From positions 1 through 64,000 of the forward strand of contig CASFZH010000002.1 in NCBI GenBank assembly GCA_949299115.1: a DNA stretch of 64,000 nt, in the 5' to 3' direction. Of the stretch, positions 48,826 to 57,420 are shown one piece after another. A program made the position numbers and the translations under genes. This stretch comes from an uncultured Helicobacter sp. (GTDB lineage: Bacteria; Campylobacterota; Campylobacteria; Campylobacterales; Helicobacteraceae). The notes under the pieces were generated by a model. The model made no database searches. It was not told the DNA's origin and saw only the letters and a program-made list of their open reading frames with translations. The stretch's first letter is position 1. Each line of letters begins with the position of its first letter.

Positions 48826-49524
48826 TCATTGTTTTGCTACGCAAGAATCTCCATCACCCAACTCACATCCCTTATTATAAAAATATTGTATCATGCGTGT
48901 TTGTTTATGAAAATCTATCCAATTTTCTGTGAAAGGTTGTTCATATATGCTCCCAACAAGATAGCAACTTGATCCAATATTAGATTCACATTCTTTCGTT
49001 AGAATTTGCAAAGCTTTGTCATTTTTTTCTTTAGCTTCTTCTAAGTTTTCATAAGAAAGAAAATCTTTTGCCAAACGATAGCATCCCCACCCATCATTTA
49101 AATCGCAACCCATAAGATAGAGCTCCTCTTCATTTAATGAAGCACCAGCTTTTCCTTGTGAAAGCATGATACCAAGATATGTGCAAGACTCACCACTAGA
49201 TATAGTAGTAGGTGTAGCAAAACAATCTTTGGTTAAAATGTTCTCTGCATGCTTCATATCCTCTACATCATTTGTTTGATAAGCATAATACCAACATGCA
49301 CGACCCAAATTTAAATCACAAGCTTCTTTTTTTAAACGTTGTGCTAATTGCTCATTATTGCTAATAAGTTCTGCATAACTGCTTTGAGAAAGTAGTCGTG
49401 TGGCTTTATTATAACTATCTTCTGAATTTGTGGTTTTATTTACATTACCAAACAATGCTGTGTTATTGTTATTATTAATGAGTAATGTGCTGCATAGCAA
49501 TAACCCCTTAAGTAAAGATGGCAT
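48826..49524 (-). CDS. Secreted Sel1/Hcp-like cysteine-rich repeat protein
   Basis: The 232-residue product has a signal-like N-terminus (LLKGLLLCSTLL) and repeats with paired cysteines, as in ACDLNLGRACWYYAY, GCDLNDGWGCYRLA and KGCELGDGDSCVAKQ. This is the pattern of Sel1-like repeats in Helicobacter cysteine-rich proteins, whose cysteines are seven or eight apart and disulfide-linked in the periplasm. Hcp proteins are secreted and some bind penicillin or trigger host immune responses. The specific function here is unknown. Confidence 0.7.
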   Translation of the reverse strand: MPSLLKGLLLCSTLLINNNNNTALFGNVNKTTNSEDSYNKATRLLSQSSYAELISNNEQLAQRLKKEACDLNLGRACWYYAYQTNDVEDMKHAENILTKDCFATPTTISSGESCTYLGIMLSQGKAGASLNEEELYLMGCDLNDGWGCYRLAKDFLSYENLEEAKEKNDKALQILTKECESNIGSSCYLVGSIYEQPFTENWIDFHKQTRMIQYFYNKGCELGDGDSCVAKQ

Positions 49525-49764
49525 TTTAAACTCCTAATCAACAAAACTTCAGGTACCGCATTATATCATAACTTTTATATTCTTTACTAGATGTTTTTTT
49601 TGTTTATGATGGTAGTGCTATTGATTTTAGAATTAACTGTAGCCCTAAAAACTCTTTTATATTTTTTTATTTCCATTAAATAATTTAAAACAATTAGCAT
49701 TAAATTGCATATTATTAGTGCCCAACAAAGTTGGGTCATGAAAATGTTAATATTAATATGAGTA

Positions 49765-49773
49765 TGTTACAAT
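49765..49773 (+). promoter_or_regulatory. Extended -10 promoter of eno
   Basis: TGTTACAAT lies 40 bases before the eno ATG. A small CCCAAC-AAA-GTTGGG hairpin lies just upstream (49721-49735), before the promoter rather than in the leader. Confidence 0.45.
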
Positions 49774-49812
49774 AATATGAGTGTAAATTTTATAGTTTAT
49801 GGAAGGATTTAT

Positions 49813-51087
49813 ATGGTAACAATTCAAGAACTTGATGCATTTGAGGTTTTAGATAGCAGAGGCAATCCAACTATTTGCACTAAAGTATTATTAAGCGATG
49901 GGAGTGTTGGTAGTGCAATAGTGCCAAGTGGGGCAAGTACTGGAAAAAAAGAGGCAATAGAATTGCGAGATAAAGATAAATTACGTTTTTTAGGAAAGGG
50001 TGTGTTAAAAGCTTGCACAAATGTAACAGAAATTATTTCACATGAACTTATCGGTATTGAAGCATATCAACAAATGAGTATTGATTATATGTTAAAAAGT
50101 GTAGACAATACTGAAAATTATTCTAAGATTGGAGCAAATGCAACACTTGGCGTTTCAATGGCAATTGCCAGAGCAAGTGCAAACTCACTCAATATGCCAT
50201 TATTTAGATATTTAGGTGGTATTAATGCAAGTATTTTACCAGCACCAATGCTAAACATTATTAATGGAGGTAGTCATGCAGATAATAGTGTAGATTTTCA
50301 AGAGTATATGATTATGCCTTTAGGCTTTGAATGTTTTAAACAGGCATTAAGAGCAAGTGTAGAAATTTATCATATTTTGAAACAGATTCTTAATGACAAT
50401 AATTTAAGTACAGGGGTAGGAGATGAAGGAGGTTTTGCACCAAATTTAAAAAATAATGAAGAGCCAATTGCATATATTTTACAAGCTATTGAGAAAGCTG
50501 GGTATAAGCCCGGTGAAGATATATGTATAGCTTTAGATATAGCAAGTAGTGAGTTTTATGAAGATGGACTGTACCATCTTAGAGGCGAAGATAGAAAACT
50601 TGATTCTAAAGAATTAGTAGCATATTATGAATATCTTGTTAATAAATATCCTATTGTATCTATTGAAGATGGTTTGAGTGAAGAGGATTGGGTAGGATGG
50701 AAATATTTGACAGAAAGATTGGGTGCTAAGATACAACTTGTTGGTGATGATTTATTCGTAACAAATACTAATATACTACAAGATGGGATTAATAAAAACA
50801 TAGCCAATGCAATTCTCATCAAACCGAATCAGATTGGCACAGTTACACAAACATTGGAGGCCATCAAATTAGCACAACAAAATAAATATAAAACAATTAT
50901 TAGTCATAGAAGCGGGGAGAGCGAGGATACTTTTATTGCGGATTTGAGTATCGCAACTAATGCAGGTGAAATTAAAACGGGTGCTCCAGCAAGAGGTGAA
51001 AGAAATGCTAAATATAATCGATTGTTGGAAATCCACCATACCGATAAATTGCTTACGTACAATGCAAAAAAACTGTTTTATAGATAA
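49813..51087 (+). CDS. eno: Enolase
   Basis: Enolase interconverts 2-phosphoglycerate and phosphoenolpyruvate. The 424-residue protein has [12 protein letters not shown], the [14 protein letters not shown] loop and [17 protein letters not shown]. It also has the metal ligands in [24 protein letters not shown] and [10 protein letters not shown], and the catalytic lysine in [18 protein letters not shown] before the ATG at 49813 is clearly better than the ATG at 49777. Confidence 0.96.
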   Translation: MVTIQELDAFEVLDSRGNPTICTKVLLSDGSVGSAIVPSGASTGKKEAIELRDKDKLRFLGKGVLKACTNVTEIISHELIGIEAYQQMSIDYMLKSVDNTENYSKIGANATLGVSMAIARASANSLNMPLFRYLGGINASILPAPMLNIINGGSHADNSVDFQEYMIMPLGFECFKQALRASVEIYHILKQILNDNNLSTGVGDEGGFAPNLKNNEEPIAYILQAIEKAGYKPGEDICIALDIASSEFYEDGLYHLRGEDRKLDSKELVAYYEYLVNKYPIVSIEDGLSEEDWVGWKYLTERLGAKIQLVGDDLFVTNTNILQDGINKNIANAILIKPNQIGTVTQTLEAIKLAQQNKYKTIISHRSGESEDTFIADLSIATNAGEIKTGAPARGERNAKYNRLLEIHHTDKLLTYNAKKLFYR

Positions 51088-51128
51088 TAATAGTATTAAA
51101 ATTGAAATCTGTTGTAAAAATACATTAC

Positions 51129-51165
51129 AACCTTGATTTAATAATCGAGGTTTAATATATTTTTG
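51129..51165. terminator. Terminator between convergent eno and the MetF-like gene
   Basis: AACCTTGATT and AATCGAGGTT form a 10-bp stem with one G-U pair and a TAAT loop (51129-51152), followed by a T-rich stretch. It is placed to end eno, and with A-rich sequence on the other side it could also act on the opposite strand. Confidence 0.55.
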
Positions 51166-51173
51166 TTTGGATA

Positions 51174-52055
51174 TCAAATCATTTTTTTAGTATATTGCAT
51201 GTAAAAATTTAAAAATTGTTGTATGTCTTTGAATTTAATATAACTCATACTTATATTGTAGTGTTGTAGTGCTTGAAATATCTTAAAATTTTGTTGTAGC
51301 GGATCGTGTTCTAAACCTATAAGATAATTAAAAGGTATTGATATTCCAAGTTTTTTATTAATAACATTTAGTGCTTGTTTTTTTGACATAAGAGGGAGAA
51401 AACCACAATAAAATGTTATGTTCTTAATATCAGTTTGCATATGTTGTTGATATTCTTCGATTTTGTGTTGATAGAAGCTCAAAAAATCACCATATGACAA
51501 TTTTTCTTTGGAATATTTGTATTCTTTACTATCGTAACAAGATATTGTAGATACTATATTATAAAACGGCTGTGTAATAAAATGTCTCACGCCATATTGA
51601 ATTTTTGTATGAAAAGATTGTATGGTTTGTGGTACAATATCAGAATTTATAGCACAAAAAATATCCATATCTGTAAAATATGCTTCACTAGTTTTTAATG
51701 TCTGTATAAGTTGAAGTGCAGTTTTTGTATCAATAGAACTCTTTTGTACCTTAGTATCACCGCTAATAATGGCTATTTTTTTAATATTAGTATATCGTAG
51801 CGATAAAAGACTGCTTTGTAGGGATTCTAACGTGTGCATACTTGTTTTGATTGTTGGGATAAAATCAATGTGGCAAAGTGATATTTCTTTCGCAAAAAGC
51901 ATTTTCAGATGATTTGAAACCACAATTGATTCTGGATGATGTGAGCAAACTGGATTTGAAGGTATAAGTATATGACTGATTGGCAATATGCTACATATTT
52001 TTTTTATTTGTTGTTTGTCATTCTGAGGATTCGTTGGAATATATTCAAAAATCAT
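51174..52055 (-). CDS. Divergent methylenetetrahydrofolate reductase (MetF)-like protein
   Basis: The 293-residue product follows the MetF barrel outline: FEYIPTNPQNDKQQIKKICS at the start, a strand IKKIAIISGDT in the place of the folate/flavin segment, YGVRHFITQPFY corresponding to the usual FIITQLFF, and TFYCGFLPLMSKKQALNVIN corresponding to the GIMP region. Overall similarity is weak and several usual motifs are altered, so catalytic activity is uncertain. The ribosome binding site is weak. It is convergent with eno. Confidence 0.6.
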   Translation of the reverse strand: MIFEYIPTNPQNDKQQIKKICSILPISHILIPSNPVCSHHPESIVVSNHLKMLFAKEISLCHIDFIPTIKTSMHTLESLQSSLLSLRYTNIKKIAIISGDTKVQKSSIDTKTALQLIQTLKTSEAYFTDMDIFCAINSDIVPQTIQSFHTKIQYGVRHFITQPFYNIVSTISCYDSKEYKYSKEKLSYGDFLSFYQHKIEEYQQHMQTDIKNITFYCGFLPLMSKKQALNVINKKLGISIPFNYLIGLEHDPLQQNFKIFQALQHYNISMSYIKFKDIQQFLNFYMQYTKKMI

Positions 52056-52100
52056 TCATTACCAAACTATAAGTACATTATAAATAAAAAGTATGTGTAT

Positions 52101-52796
52101 TTAAGACTTTTTTCCAAATGATGCAATAAGAGTTTCAATATCTGTTTCACTAGCAACTTCATCATGATTGTCTCCAGCAATATATGTCGCTGAGGCAACA
52201 CGTCTAGAATCGTCTCCCCTCCCTTCAAAGAGAGAATTCATATATTGACTCAAAGCTCTCATAACATTTATAACACGTTCAATCTTTTGCCTATGGATAT
52301 CTTGATATTGCATGATATCCATTGCTTGCATGCAAGCATCATTGCAATCCATAGCAGAATTTTTTATATTATCAATGATTATCTGTATATTCTGGGTTTG
52401 TTCTAATGATGAGGCAAAGGCTTTGATTTTTGGAAAATTGTCTACTAATGTAATTAACATTTCTTCTTGAGTTTTTAAATATTCTTTTATTTTTTTTGCA
52501 TTTTTCTCTATCTTAGTAACTTCTGCTCCAATTGCATCAATTTGATCGAAAACCTCAGTCATCTTAACTTCTGAATCTTTTGTCACGTCATCTAGCTGAT
52601 GCACTACTTTATGTTCTTCAGTTGGAGGTGGAGGAGGCCACTTTTTATCGGCTTCTGGTTTATAGCTATTTGGGTCAACAAATTCTGCTTTAATTGCCTC
52701 ATTTTCATTTTTTTCTGACGAATCTGTTGCATTTGAATCTAATGCTAAAGCATCAATATCTTGGGTCATAAGAGAATCTAATTCATCTTGCGTCAT
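52101..52796 (-). CDS. cheZ: Chemotaxis phosphatase CheZ (Helicobacter type)
   Basis: CheZ dephosphorylates CheY-P and ends the motor signal. The 231-residue helical protein has the catalytic segment IMQYQDIHRQKIERVINVMR with the Asp and Gln expected of CheZ. A C-terminal peptide (ETDIETLIASFGKKS) resembles the CheY-binding tail. A disordered proline-rich linker is in the middle. The N-terminus MTQDELDSLMTQDIDAL resembles the CheY-binding peptide of FliM (SQDEIDALL). AGGAGG fits the ATG at 52796. Confidence 0.82.
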   Translation of the reverse strand: MTQDELDSLMTQDIDALALDSNATDSSEKNENEAIKAEFVDPNSYKPEADKKWPPPPPTEEHKVVHQLDDVTKDSEVKMTEVFDQIDAIGAEVTKIEKNAKKIKEYLKTQEEMLITLVDNFPKIKAFASSLEQTQNIQIIIDNIKNSAMDCNDACMQAMDIMQYQDIHRQKIERVINVMRALSQYMNSLFEGRGDDSRRVASATYIAGDNHDEVASETDIETLIASFGKKS

Positions 52797-52909
52797 CAAG
52801 CCTCCTGGTTAAAATACTGTGTACAAGTATAACATATTTTTTGTTAAAAGCATGTTTTTTTGTTTACGTATATTTAATAAGATAGGTTTAAAAGTTTATC
52901 AATAGAAGG

Positions 52910-53134
52910 CTAACAACATCTTTTATTGCCATTACAACCATATTTTTTATTTTGTGAATCTAAAAAGAAACTTTTTCTACTTTTTGGTTTAGAATGGGGA
53001 TAAACGCGTTGATGGTATTCAAGGTATTTTTCATAACTAGGCAATCCAACTAATAAATGAGAAAAAATTTCAGAGTTACGATAGATATTGTACATACAAT
53101 CTTTGATTCTATTAAATGCTATTTTATTAATCAT
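52910..53134 (-). CDS. YbdD/YjiX-family small protein
   Basis: The 74-residue product has LLVGLPSYEKYLEYHQRVYP and ends KYGCNGNKRCC. This matches the YbdD/YjiX family, whose members end in a cysteine-containing tail of the type YGGxGxxRCC and are usually encoded next to the peptide/pyruvate carrier CstA. Here no cstA is adjacent. AGG lies about six bases before the ATG. The family role is as an accessory to CstA-type transporters, and direct action is unknown. Confidence 0.7.
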   Translation of the reverse strand: MINKIAFNRIKDCMYNIYRNSEIFSHLLVGLPSYEKYLEYHQRVYPHSKPKSRKSFFLDSQNKKYGCNGNKRCC

Positions 53135-53224
53135 ATTTAACCTATATTAATTATATAATTGATTGTGATATGACCTACAATCAGTAAAAAAGTAAGTTTT
53201 TTAAGAACTTTAGGTTCTAGTTTT

Positions 53225-53779
53225 TTAGATAAGACGATACGGTGCTTGCCCAGTCTCATAGAAATTATTGCCATGACAGTCAATAGCTACAATTGCTGGA
53301 AAATTTTCTATTGTTAGTCGTGCCACAGCTTCAGGTCCGAGTTCTGGATAAGCTAAAACTTCATATTTTTTGATACAATTTGATATAAGTGCTGCCGCTC
53401 CACCGACTGCTACCATATACACTACTCCATGTTTTATCATGGAATCTATAACCGCTTGATTACGGTAACCTTTTCCAATCATACCGCTAATACCTTGTTT
53501 AATAATTGTTGGAGTATATTTATCCATTCTCCCACTTGTTGTTGGTCCAGCTGAACCGATAGCATGTCCAGGTTTGGCTGGACTTGGTCCTAAATAATAA
53601 ATTGTTTCATTTGTTAAATCAATAGGTAGTTTTTCATTCCTTGCCAATGCTTCTGTTAAAGCCTTGTGTGCAGCATCTCTTGCTGCAATGATGGTGCCAC
53701 TAATTAAAACTGTATCACCAGCTTTTAATGTCCCGCCTATCTCTCGAGTGAAAGGTGCTTGCAACTGTATTTCTGACAT
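53225..53779 (-). CDS. fumB: Class I fumarate hydratase, beta (C-terminal domain) subunit
   Basis: This subunit completes the two-part iron-sulfur fumarase that hydrates fumarate to malate. The 184-residue swivelling domain has LKAGDTVLISGTIIAARDAA, YYLGPSPAKPGHAIGSAGPT, TSGRMDKYTP and IGKGYRNQAV, followed by VYMVAVGGAAAL. AAAGGAG precedes the ATG. The alpha subunit is encoded 1.6 kb upstream on the same strand, with hemerythrin genes between them. Confidence 0.9.
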   Translation of the reverse strand: MSEIQLQAPFTREIGGTLKAGDTVLISGTIIAARDAAHKALTEALARNEKLPIDLTNETIYYLGPSPAKPGHAIGSAGPTTSGRMDKYTPTIIKQGISGMIGKGYRNQAVIDSMIKHGVVYMVAVGGAAALISNCIKKYEVLAYPELGPEAVARLTIENFPAIVAIDCHGNNFYETGQAPYRLI

Positions 53780-53805
53780 ATTATCTCCTTTAAAATAAAT
53801 TATAA

Positions 53806-54480
53806 CTATACTTTCATATCATTGATATACGTAATATTCGTATTGCAGTGTTTACAGAATATTGGATGTCCACTTTGAATTTTTGTGTGAATACTTGGAG
53901 AAATATTATATACCTTTCCACACATACAACTATAAATATGCAAAACACTATTCTTTTTAACAGCTTTTGCTGTATTAATATTTGGATTGTTATCAGGTTG
54001 ACTTTGTGAAGAATATTCTGATTCTATGAAAGCATTTTCTAATATATTATCTTCAGCCATACTGAAATCATGTTGTTCTTTTCTTGTCTTTGCGAGTATC
54101 TCTTGTTGGAACTCGCCTATTTTCATATCTTCTTGTAAAATATGTCTTAGAAGCCATTGTTCCGTAATAATAGCAAGCTGTTGTTTAAAATCGTATTTCA
54201 TATTTTTAATTAAAAATGTCATTTCAGTTACAATTTCTCTATGATGTTCCCTATGAATACTCAAATATGGGAAATTAATAGATTGCATATATGCCTCTTC
54301 GTCATGAAAATGAGTTCGCATATATTCAAATAGGGCTACTAATATTTTCTTGATTTCTACCGGGTCAGTTTGTTTGCCAATCATATTATCAGCCATATTT
54401 GCTAATTCAAAAAGTTTTTTATGTTGTTCATCTATCATGAAATTATGAACACTGTACTCATTGCTCCATTTTGGTAACAT
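53806..54480 (-). CDS. Bacteriohemerythrin with a C-terminal zinc-ribbon-like tail, copy 1
   Basis: The 224-residue protein has all seven di-iron ligands of hemerythrin: IDEQHKKLF, then THFHDEEAYM, SIHREHHREI and LLRHILQEDM. Such proteins bind O2 reversibly through a di-iron centre. The C-terminal part, from about residue 180, has YSCMCGKVYNIS and FCKHCNTN, a CxC/CxxC set that looks like a zinc ribbon or rubredoxin-like site. GGGAGG precedes the ATG. It lies directly before the fumarase beta gene in the same direction. Confidence 0.88.
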   Translation of the reverse strand: MLPKWSNEYSVHNFMIDEQHKKLFELANMADNMIGKQTDPVEIKKILVALFEYMRTHFHDEEAYMQSINFPYLSIHREHHREIVTEMTFLIKNMKYDFKQQLAIITEQWLLRHILQEDMKIGEFQQEILAKTRKEQHDFSMAEDNILENAFIESEYSSQSQPDNNPNINTAKAVKKNSVLHIYSCMCGKVYNISPSIHTKIQSGHPIFCKHCNTNITYINDMKV

Positions 54481-54863
54481 AATGCCTCCCTATTTATGGT
54501 TAAATTACACTTCGATATCAGCAACAAATTTAATAAATGTTGTGCATTCTGGGCACTTAACACCATCACCTGCTTGAATTTTAGCGTGTATATCAGGAGA
54601 AATATTGTAAGTTTTTCCACACAAACATGTATACATATGCATTTTTCCTTTTTTAATCTCAACATTCTTTTTGGTTTCCATTACAGATTTCTGTAAAAGG
54701 GTATTATGTTCTTCGTTAGATTTAACATCAGTTGCTGACTTTTGCATACGCTTACGATTTGTTTCTTCAAGATATTTGGCATAACCCATATCTTCTTGTA
54801 AAATATGTCTTAGAAGCCATTGTTCCATAATAACAACAAGCTGTTGTTTAAAATCATATTTCA
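54125..54863 (-). repeat. Near-identical segments shared by the two hemerythrin genes
   Basis: Segments of about 80 bases starting at 54125 and 54788 (offset 663) differ by only a few bases, and the segments around 54330-54425 and 54993-55088 are similarly close. They encode the LLRHILQEDM and ELANMADNMIGKQTD regions. Recombination between them could remove or add one gene. Confidence 0.7.
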
Positions 54864-55143
54864 TATTTCGTACTAAGGTTGTCATTTCAGTTACAATCTG
54901 TTTGTGTTTCTCTTTATGTAATTCAAGGGAAGGATATTGAATATTCTCCATATACACTTCTTCATCATGAAAATGAGTTCGCATATATTCAAATAAGGCT
55001 GCCAATATTTTCTTGATTTCTGCTGGGTCAGTTTGTTTACCAATCATATTATCAGCCATATTTGCTAATTCAAAAAGTTTTTTATGCTGTTCATCTATAA
55101 GATAATTTTTTACACTATATTTATCGTCCCATTCTAATAACAT
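54505..55143 (-). CDS. Bacteriohemerythrin with a C-terminal zinc-ribbon-like tail, copy 2
   Basis: This 212-residue paralogue of copy 1 keeps the ligand set (IDEQHKKLF, THFHDEEVYM, ELHKEKHKQI, LLRHILQEDM) and the tail YTCLCGKTYNIS and VKCPECTTF. The DNA of the two copies is nearly identical over long stretches (for example around 54125-54200 and 54788-54863), which points to a recent duplication or gene conversion. It lies 24 bases upstream of copy 1 and is almost certainly cotranscribed with it and the fumarase genes. Confidence 0.88.
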   Translation of the reverse strand: MLLEWDDKYSVKNYLIDEQHKKLFELANMADNMIGKQTDPAEIKKILAALFEYMRTHFHDEEVYMENIQYPSLELHKEKHKQIVTEMTTLVRNMKYDFKQQLVVIMEQWLLRHILQEDMGYAKYLEETNRKRMQKSATDVKSNEEHNTLLQKSVMETKKNVEIKKGKMHMYTCLCGKTYNISPDIHAKIQAGDGVKCPECTTFIKFVADIEV

Positions 55144-55153
55144 GTCTATATCC

Positions 55154-55375
55154 TCACTTTGATTTATAATTTATTGACAATGATATTGGATTTATCATTT
55201 TAACCCTATGATACTTCTTACAAATATGTAAATACAAGAAATTAATAGATTGTTTGTATTCTCCTTGTTTATTAAGTATAGTATGCTTATGTTCACTAAA
55301 ATCAGAAAAACTTTCATGTTGTCCATTTATACGAATATTCTTAATTTTGTATTTATCATTCCGTCTCGTGAGCAT
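55154..55375 (-). pseudogene. Decayed third hemerythrin copy
   Basis: A short frame with a GGGAG ribosome binding site reads MLTRRNDKYKIKNIRINGQH, then a jump to YKQSINFLYLHICKKYHRVK. These match the start of copy 2 (MLLEWDDKYSVKNYLIDEQH) and an internal segment of copy 1 (YMQSINFPYLSIHREHHREI). The central helix between them is deleted, most iron ligands are gone and the end is frameshifted. It lies between fumA and hemerythrin copy 2, so the array once had three members. Confidence 0.7.
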
Positions 55376-55420
55376 TAATAATATTCTCCCAAGCTTACTA
55401 TATTCAATATATCGTGTATT

Positions 55421-56266
55421 TTATAATTCAACACTATAGTGCCTTGCTGCATGACAATTTACATTAATAGCTACAGGCATACCTGCTATATGTGTTGGAT
55501 ACCATTCCACATTAACTCCAAAGGCAGTAGTGTTCCCACCTAAACCTTGTGGTCCAACCCCTGTTTTATTGGCAAGTTCTAATAATTCCTGTTCCAATGC
55601 AGCATATTGAGGGTGAGGATTCTTGGAATCTATAGAACGGATAGCTGCCTTTTTTGCAAGAATAGCTGCTTTTTCCATTGTTCCACCTATACCAACACCT
55701 AAAACCATTGGAGGGCAAGCATTGGGACCAGCAAGTTTAACTGCTTCCAAAAATAAACTCTTTACTCCTTCTAAACCGTCTGCTGGAACAAGCATTTTAA
55801 GGAGACTTTTATTTTCACTACCAAATCCCTTTGGGGCCACTGTAATTTTTATTTTATCTCCTGAAACTATTTCTGTATGCAAAACAGCAGGTGCATTATC
55901 GGTTGTATTTTTTCTTTCAAATAAGGGTTCATTTACTACAGATTTACGTAAATAGCCATCTTTATATCCTCGCCTTACTCCCTCATTGACTGCATCACTA
56001 AATAATCCGCCGACAATGTGAATGTCCTGTCCAATTTCGGCAAATATTACAGTCATTCCAGTATCTTGACAAATAGGCATCATGTTATTTTGTGCAATCT
56101 CTCCATTTTTTATCAAAGTCCCTAATATGCTTTTTCCAATTGCAGATTGTTCAATTTCTTGAGCTTTTTTAAAGGCATTTTTAATGTCTGGTGTTTGCAC
56201 ACAGCATGCCTTAATACACAGCTGCTTTATGGTTTCTGATATTTCTTCACATTGAATTTCACGCAT
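55421..56266 (-). CDS. fumA: Class I fumarate hydratase, alpha (N-terminal domain) subunit
   Basis: This 281-residue subunit holds the oxygen-sensitive [4Fe-4S] cluster of the two-part fumarase. The three cluster cysteines are in MPICQDTG, GPNACPPMVLG and INVNCHAARH. KNPHPQYAALEQELLELANK and GVGPQGLGGNTTAFGV are also conserved. AAGGAG precedes the ATG. The upstream region, shared with the divergent SurA-like gene, contains a T13 tract. Between fumA and fumB lie two hemerythrin genes and a remnant. Confidence 0.92.
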   Translation of the reverse strand: MREIQCEEISETIKQLCIKACCVQTPDIKNAFKKAQEIEQSAIGKSILGTLIKNGEIAQNNMMPICQDTGMTVIFAEIGQDIHIVGGLFSDAVNEGVRRGYKDGYLRKSVVNEPLFERKNTTDNAPAVLHTEIVSGDKIKITVAPKGFGSENKSLLKMLVPADGLEGVKSLFLEAVKLAGPNACPPMVLGVGIGGTMEKAAILAKKAAIRSIDSKNPHPQYAALEQELLELANKTGVGPQGLGGNTTAFGVNVEWYPTHIAGMPVAINVNCHAARHYSVEL

Positions 56267-56375
56267 AGTTAAACTCCTTAATGACTAGGGTCATGTAATT
56301 TCAAGCATTGAATTCTTTATTGCACCTATTGTATCTTTTTTGAGTTTAAAAAAAGTTTAATCTTTGAGAAAATTG

Positions 56376-56388
56376 TTTTTTTTTTTTT
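56376..56388 (+). repeat. T13 homopolymer tract between fumA and the SurA-like gene
   Basis: Thirteen T lie 65 bases before the SurA-like start and 110 bases before the fumA start. It is in the divergent promoter region, so slippage could alter either promoter. The promoter boxes themselves are not clear. Confidence 0.6.
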
Positions 56389-56452
56389 GTAATTAATATC
56401 TTAATATGTTAAAATTATTTTATTAATTTTATTTTATTAGGAATGATTGAAA

Positions 56453-57352
56453 ATGAATCGCAAATTTTTTATCTCTATAAGTATGGTTATTTTTCTATTC
56501 ATACAATATTTGCAATCTTCAGAAGAACATTCAACACAATATGGCTCTTCACTACCACATACAAATAATACAAAAATTGTTGGTGGAATAGCACTTTTTG
56601 TAAATGGAGAACCTATTACAATATATGCCATTGAAAAGGCACAAAAGCTTTTGCATACGGATAAGTTGCGTGCTACTGATTTTCTTGTTATGGAAAAATT
56701 ACGAGAAAGTGAAATTAAAAGATTAAAAATTGAAGTATCAGATTCGCAAATTGATGCTCAAATTACTCAAATTGCACAACAAAATGGTATGAATATTGAG
56801 CAATTTTATGCGGCTATTATGAAAGAAGGTATGAGTTTGGTGGAATATCGGACAAAATTAAAAGAACAGATTTTGGTGCAAGAATTAATGAGAAAAATAC
56901 TCTTTTCAAGCAATGTGGGGCAAGAAGATGAATTAAGAAAATATTATAACGAACATCTACATGAATTTGTGATACCAAAAAAAATTGATATCATCAAATT
57001 TGTTAGCAATGACAAACAAAGCTTAGAAAATTTCATTAAACAAGGCATACAAAGTGTATTACCAAATAATATAGTGAAAGCAGAGGAGACTCTTGAAATT
57101 AGTTCATTGCCCAATCAAATTGCTGATGTGTTGTTGGTTACAGCGGAAAATAATTTCAGTCAAATTTTAGAAGCAGAAGATAATAATTATGTATCATTTT
57201 ACATTAAACACAAGCTTTTGACAGAACAAGTTTCCTTTGATAAGGCAAAAAACTATATTGCTCAAAAGATTATTGCCAATAATCAAGAAAAAATCCTTAA
57301 TGATTATTTTGAAAGAGTAAGGAGTCGCTCTAAAATAGTGTTTGTTCGTTAA
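56453..57352 (+). CDS. SurA-like periplasmic chaperone / peptidyl-prolyl isomerase-type protein
   Basis: The 299-residue exported protein (signal FISISMVIFLFIQYLQSS) has a SurA N-domain pattern: IALFVNGEPITIYAIEKAQK, then helices with AQITQIAQQNGMNIEQFYAA and GMSLVEYRTKLKEQILVQEL. The later part is in the place of a parvulin domain but lacks its usual motifs. SurA proteins guide outer-membrane proteins through the periplasm. The ATG at 56453 has AGGA about 10 bases upstream. Confidence 0.75.
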   Translation: MNRKFFISISMVIFLFIQYLQSSEEHSTQYGSSLPHTNNTKIVGGIALFVNGEPITIYAIEKAQKLLHTDKLRATDFLVMEKLRESEIKRLKIEVSDSQIDAQITQIAQQNGMNIEQFYAAIMKEGMSLVEYRTKLKEQILVQELMRKILFSSNVGQEDELRKYYNEHLHEFVIPKKIDIIKFVSNDKQSLENFIKQGIQSVLPNNIVKAEETLEISSLPNQIADVLLVTAENNFSQILEAEDNNYVSFYIKHKLLTEQVSFDKAKNYIAQKIIANNQEKILNDYFERVRSRSKIVFVR

Positions 57353-57420
57353 ATTTCCGGTTCGTGTTTTATTGGCTTGCAGAAAAAATGAAGAACAAAG
57401 AATGAGGATTAAAAATTTTT

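Noticed and set aside
48706-48972. 88-codon open frame directly after rpsO
   Set aside because: It overlaps the Sel1/Hcp gene on the other strand, starts within the rpsO stop with no ribosome binding site, and its sequence looks like translated AT-rich DNA.
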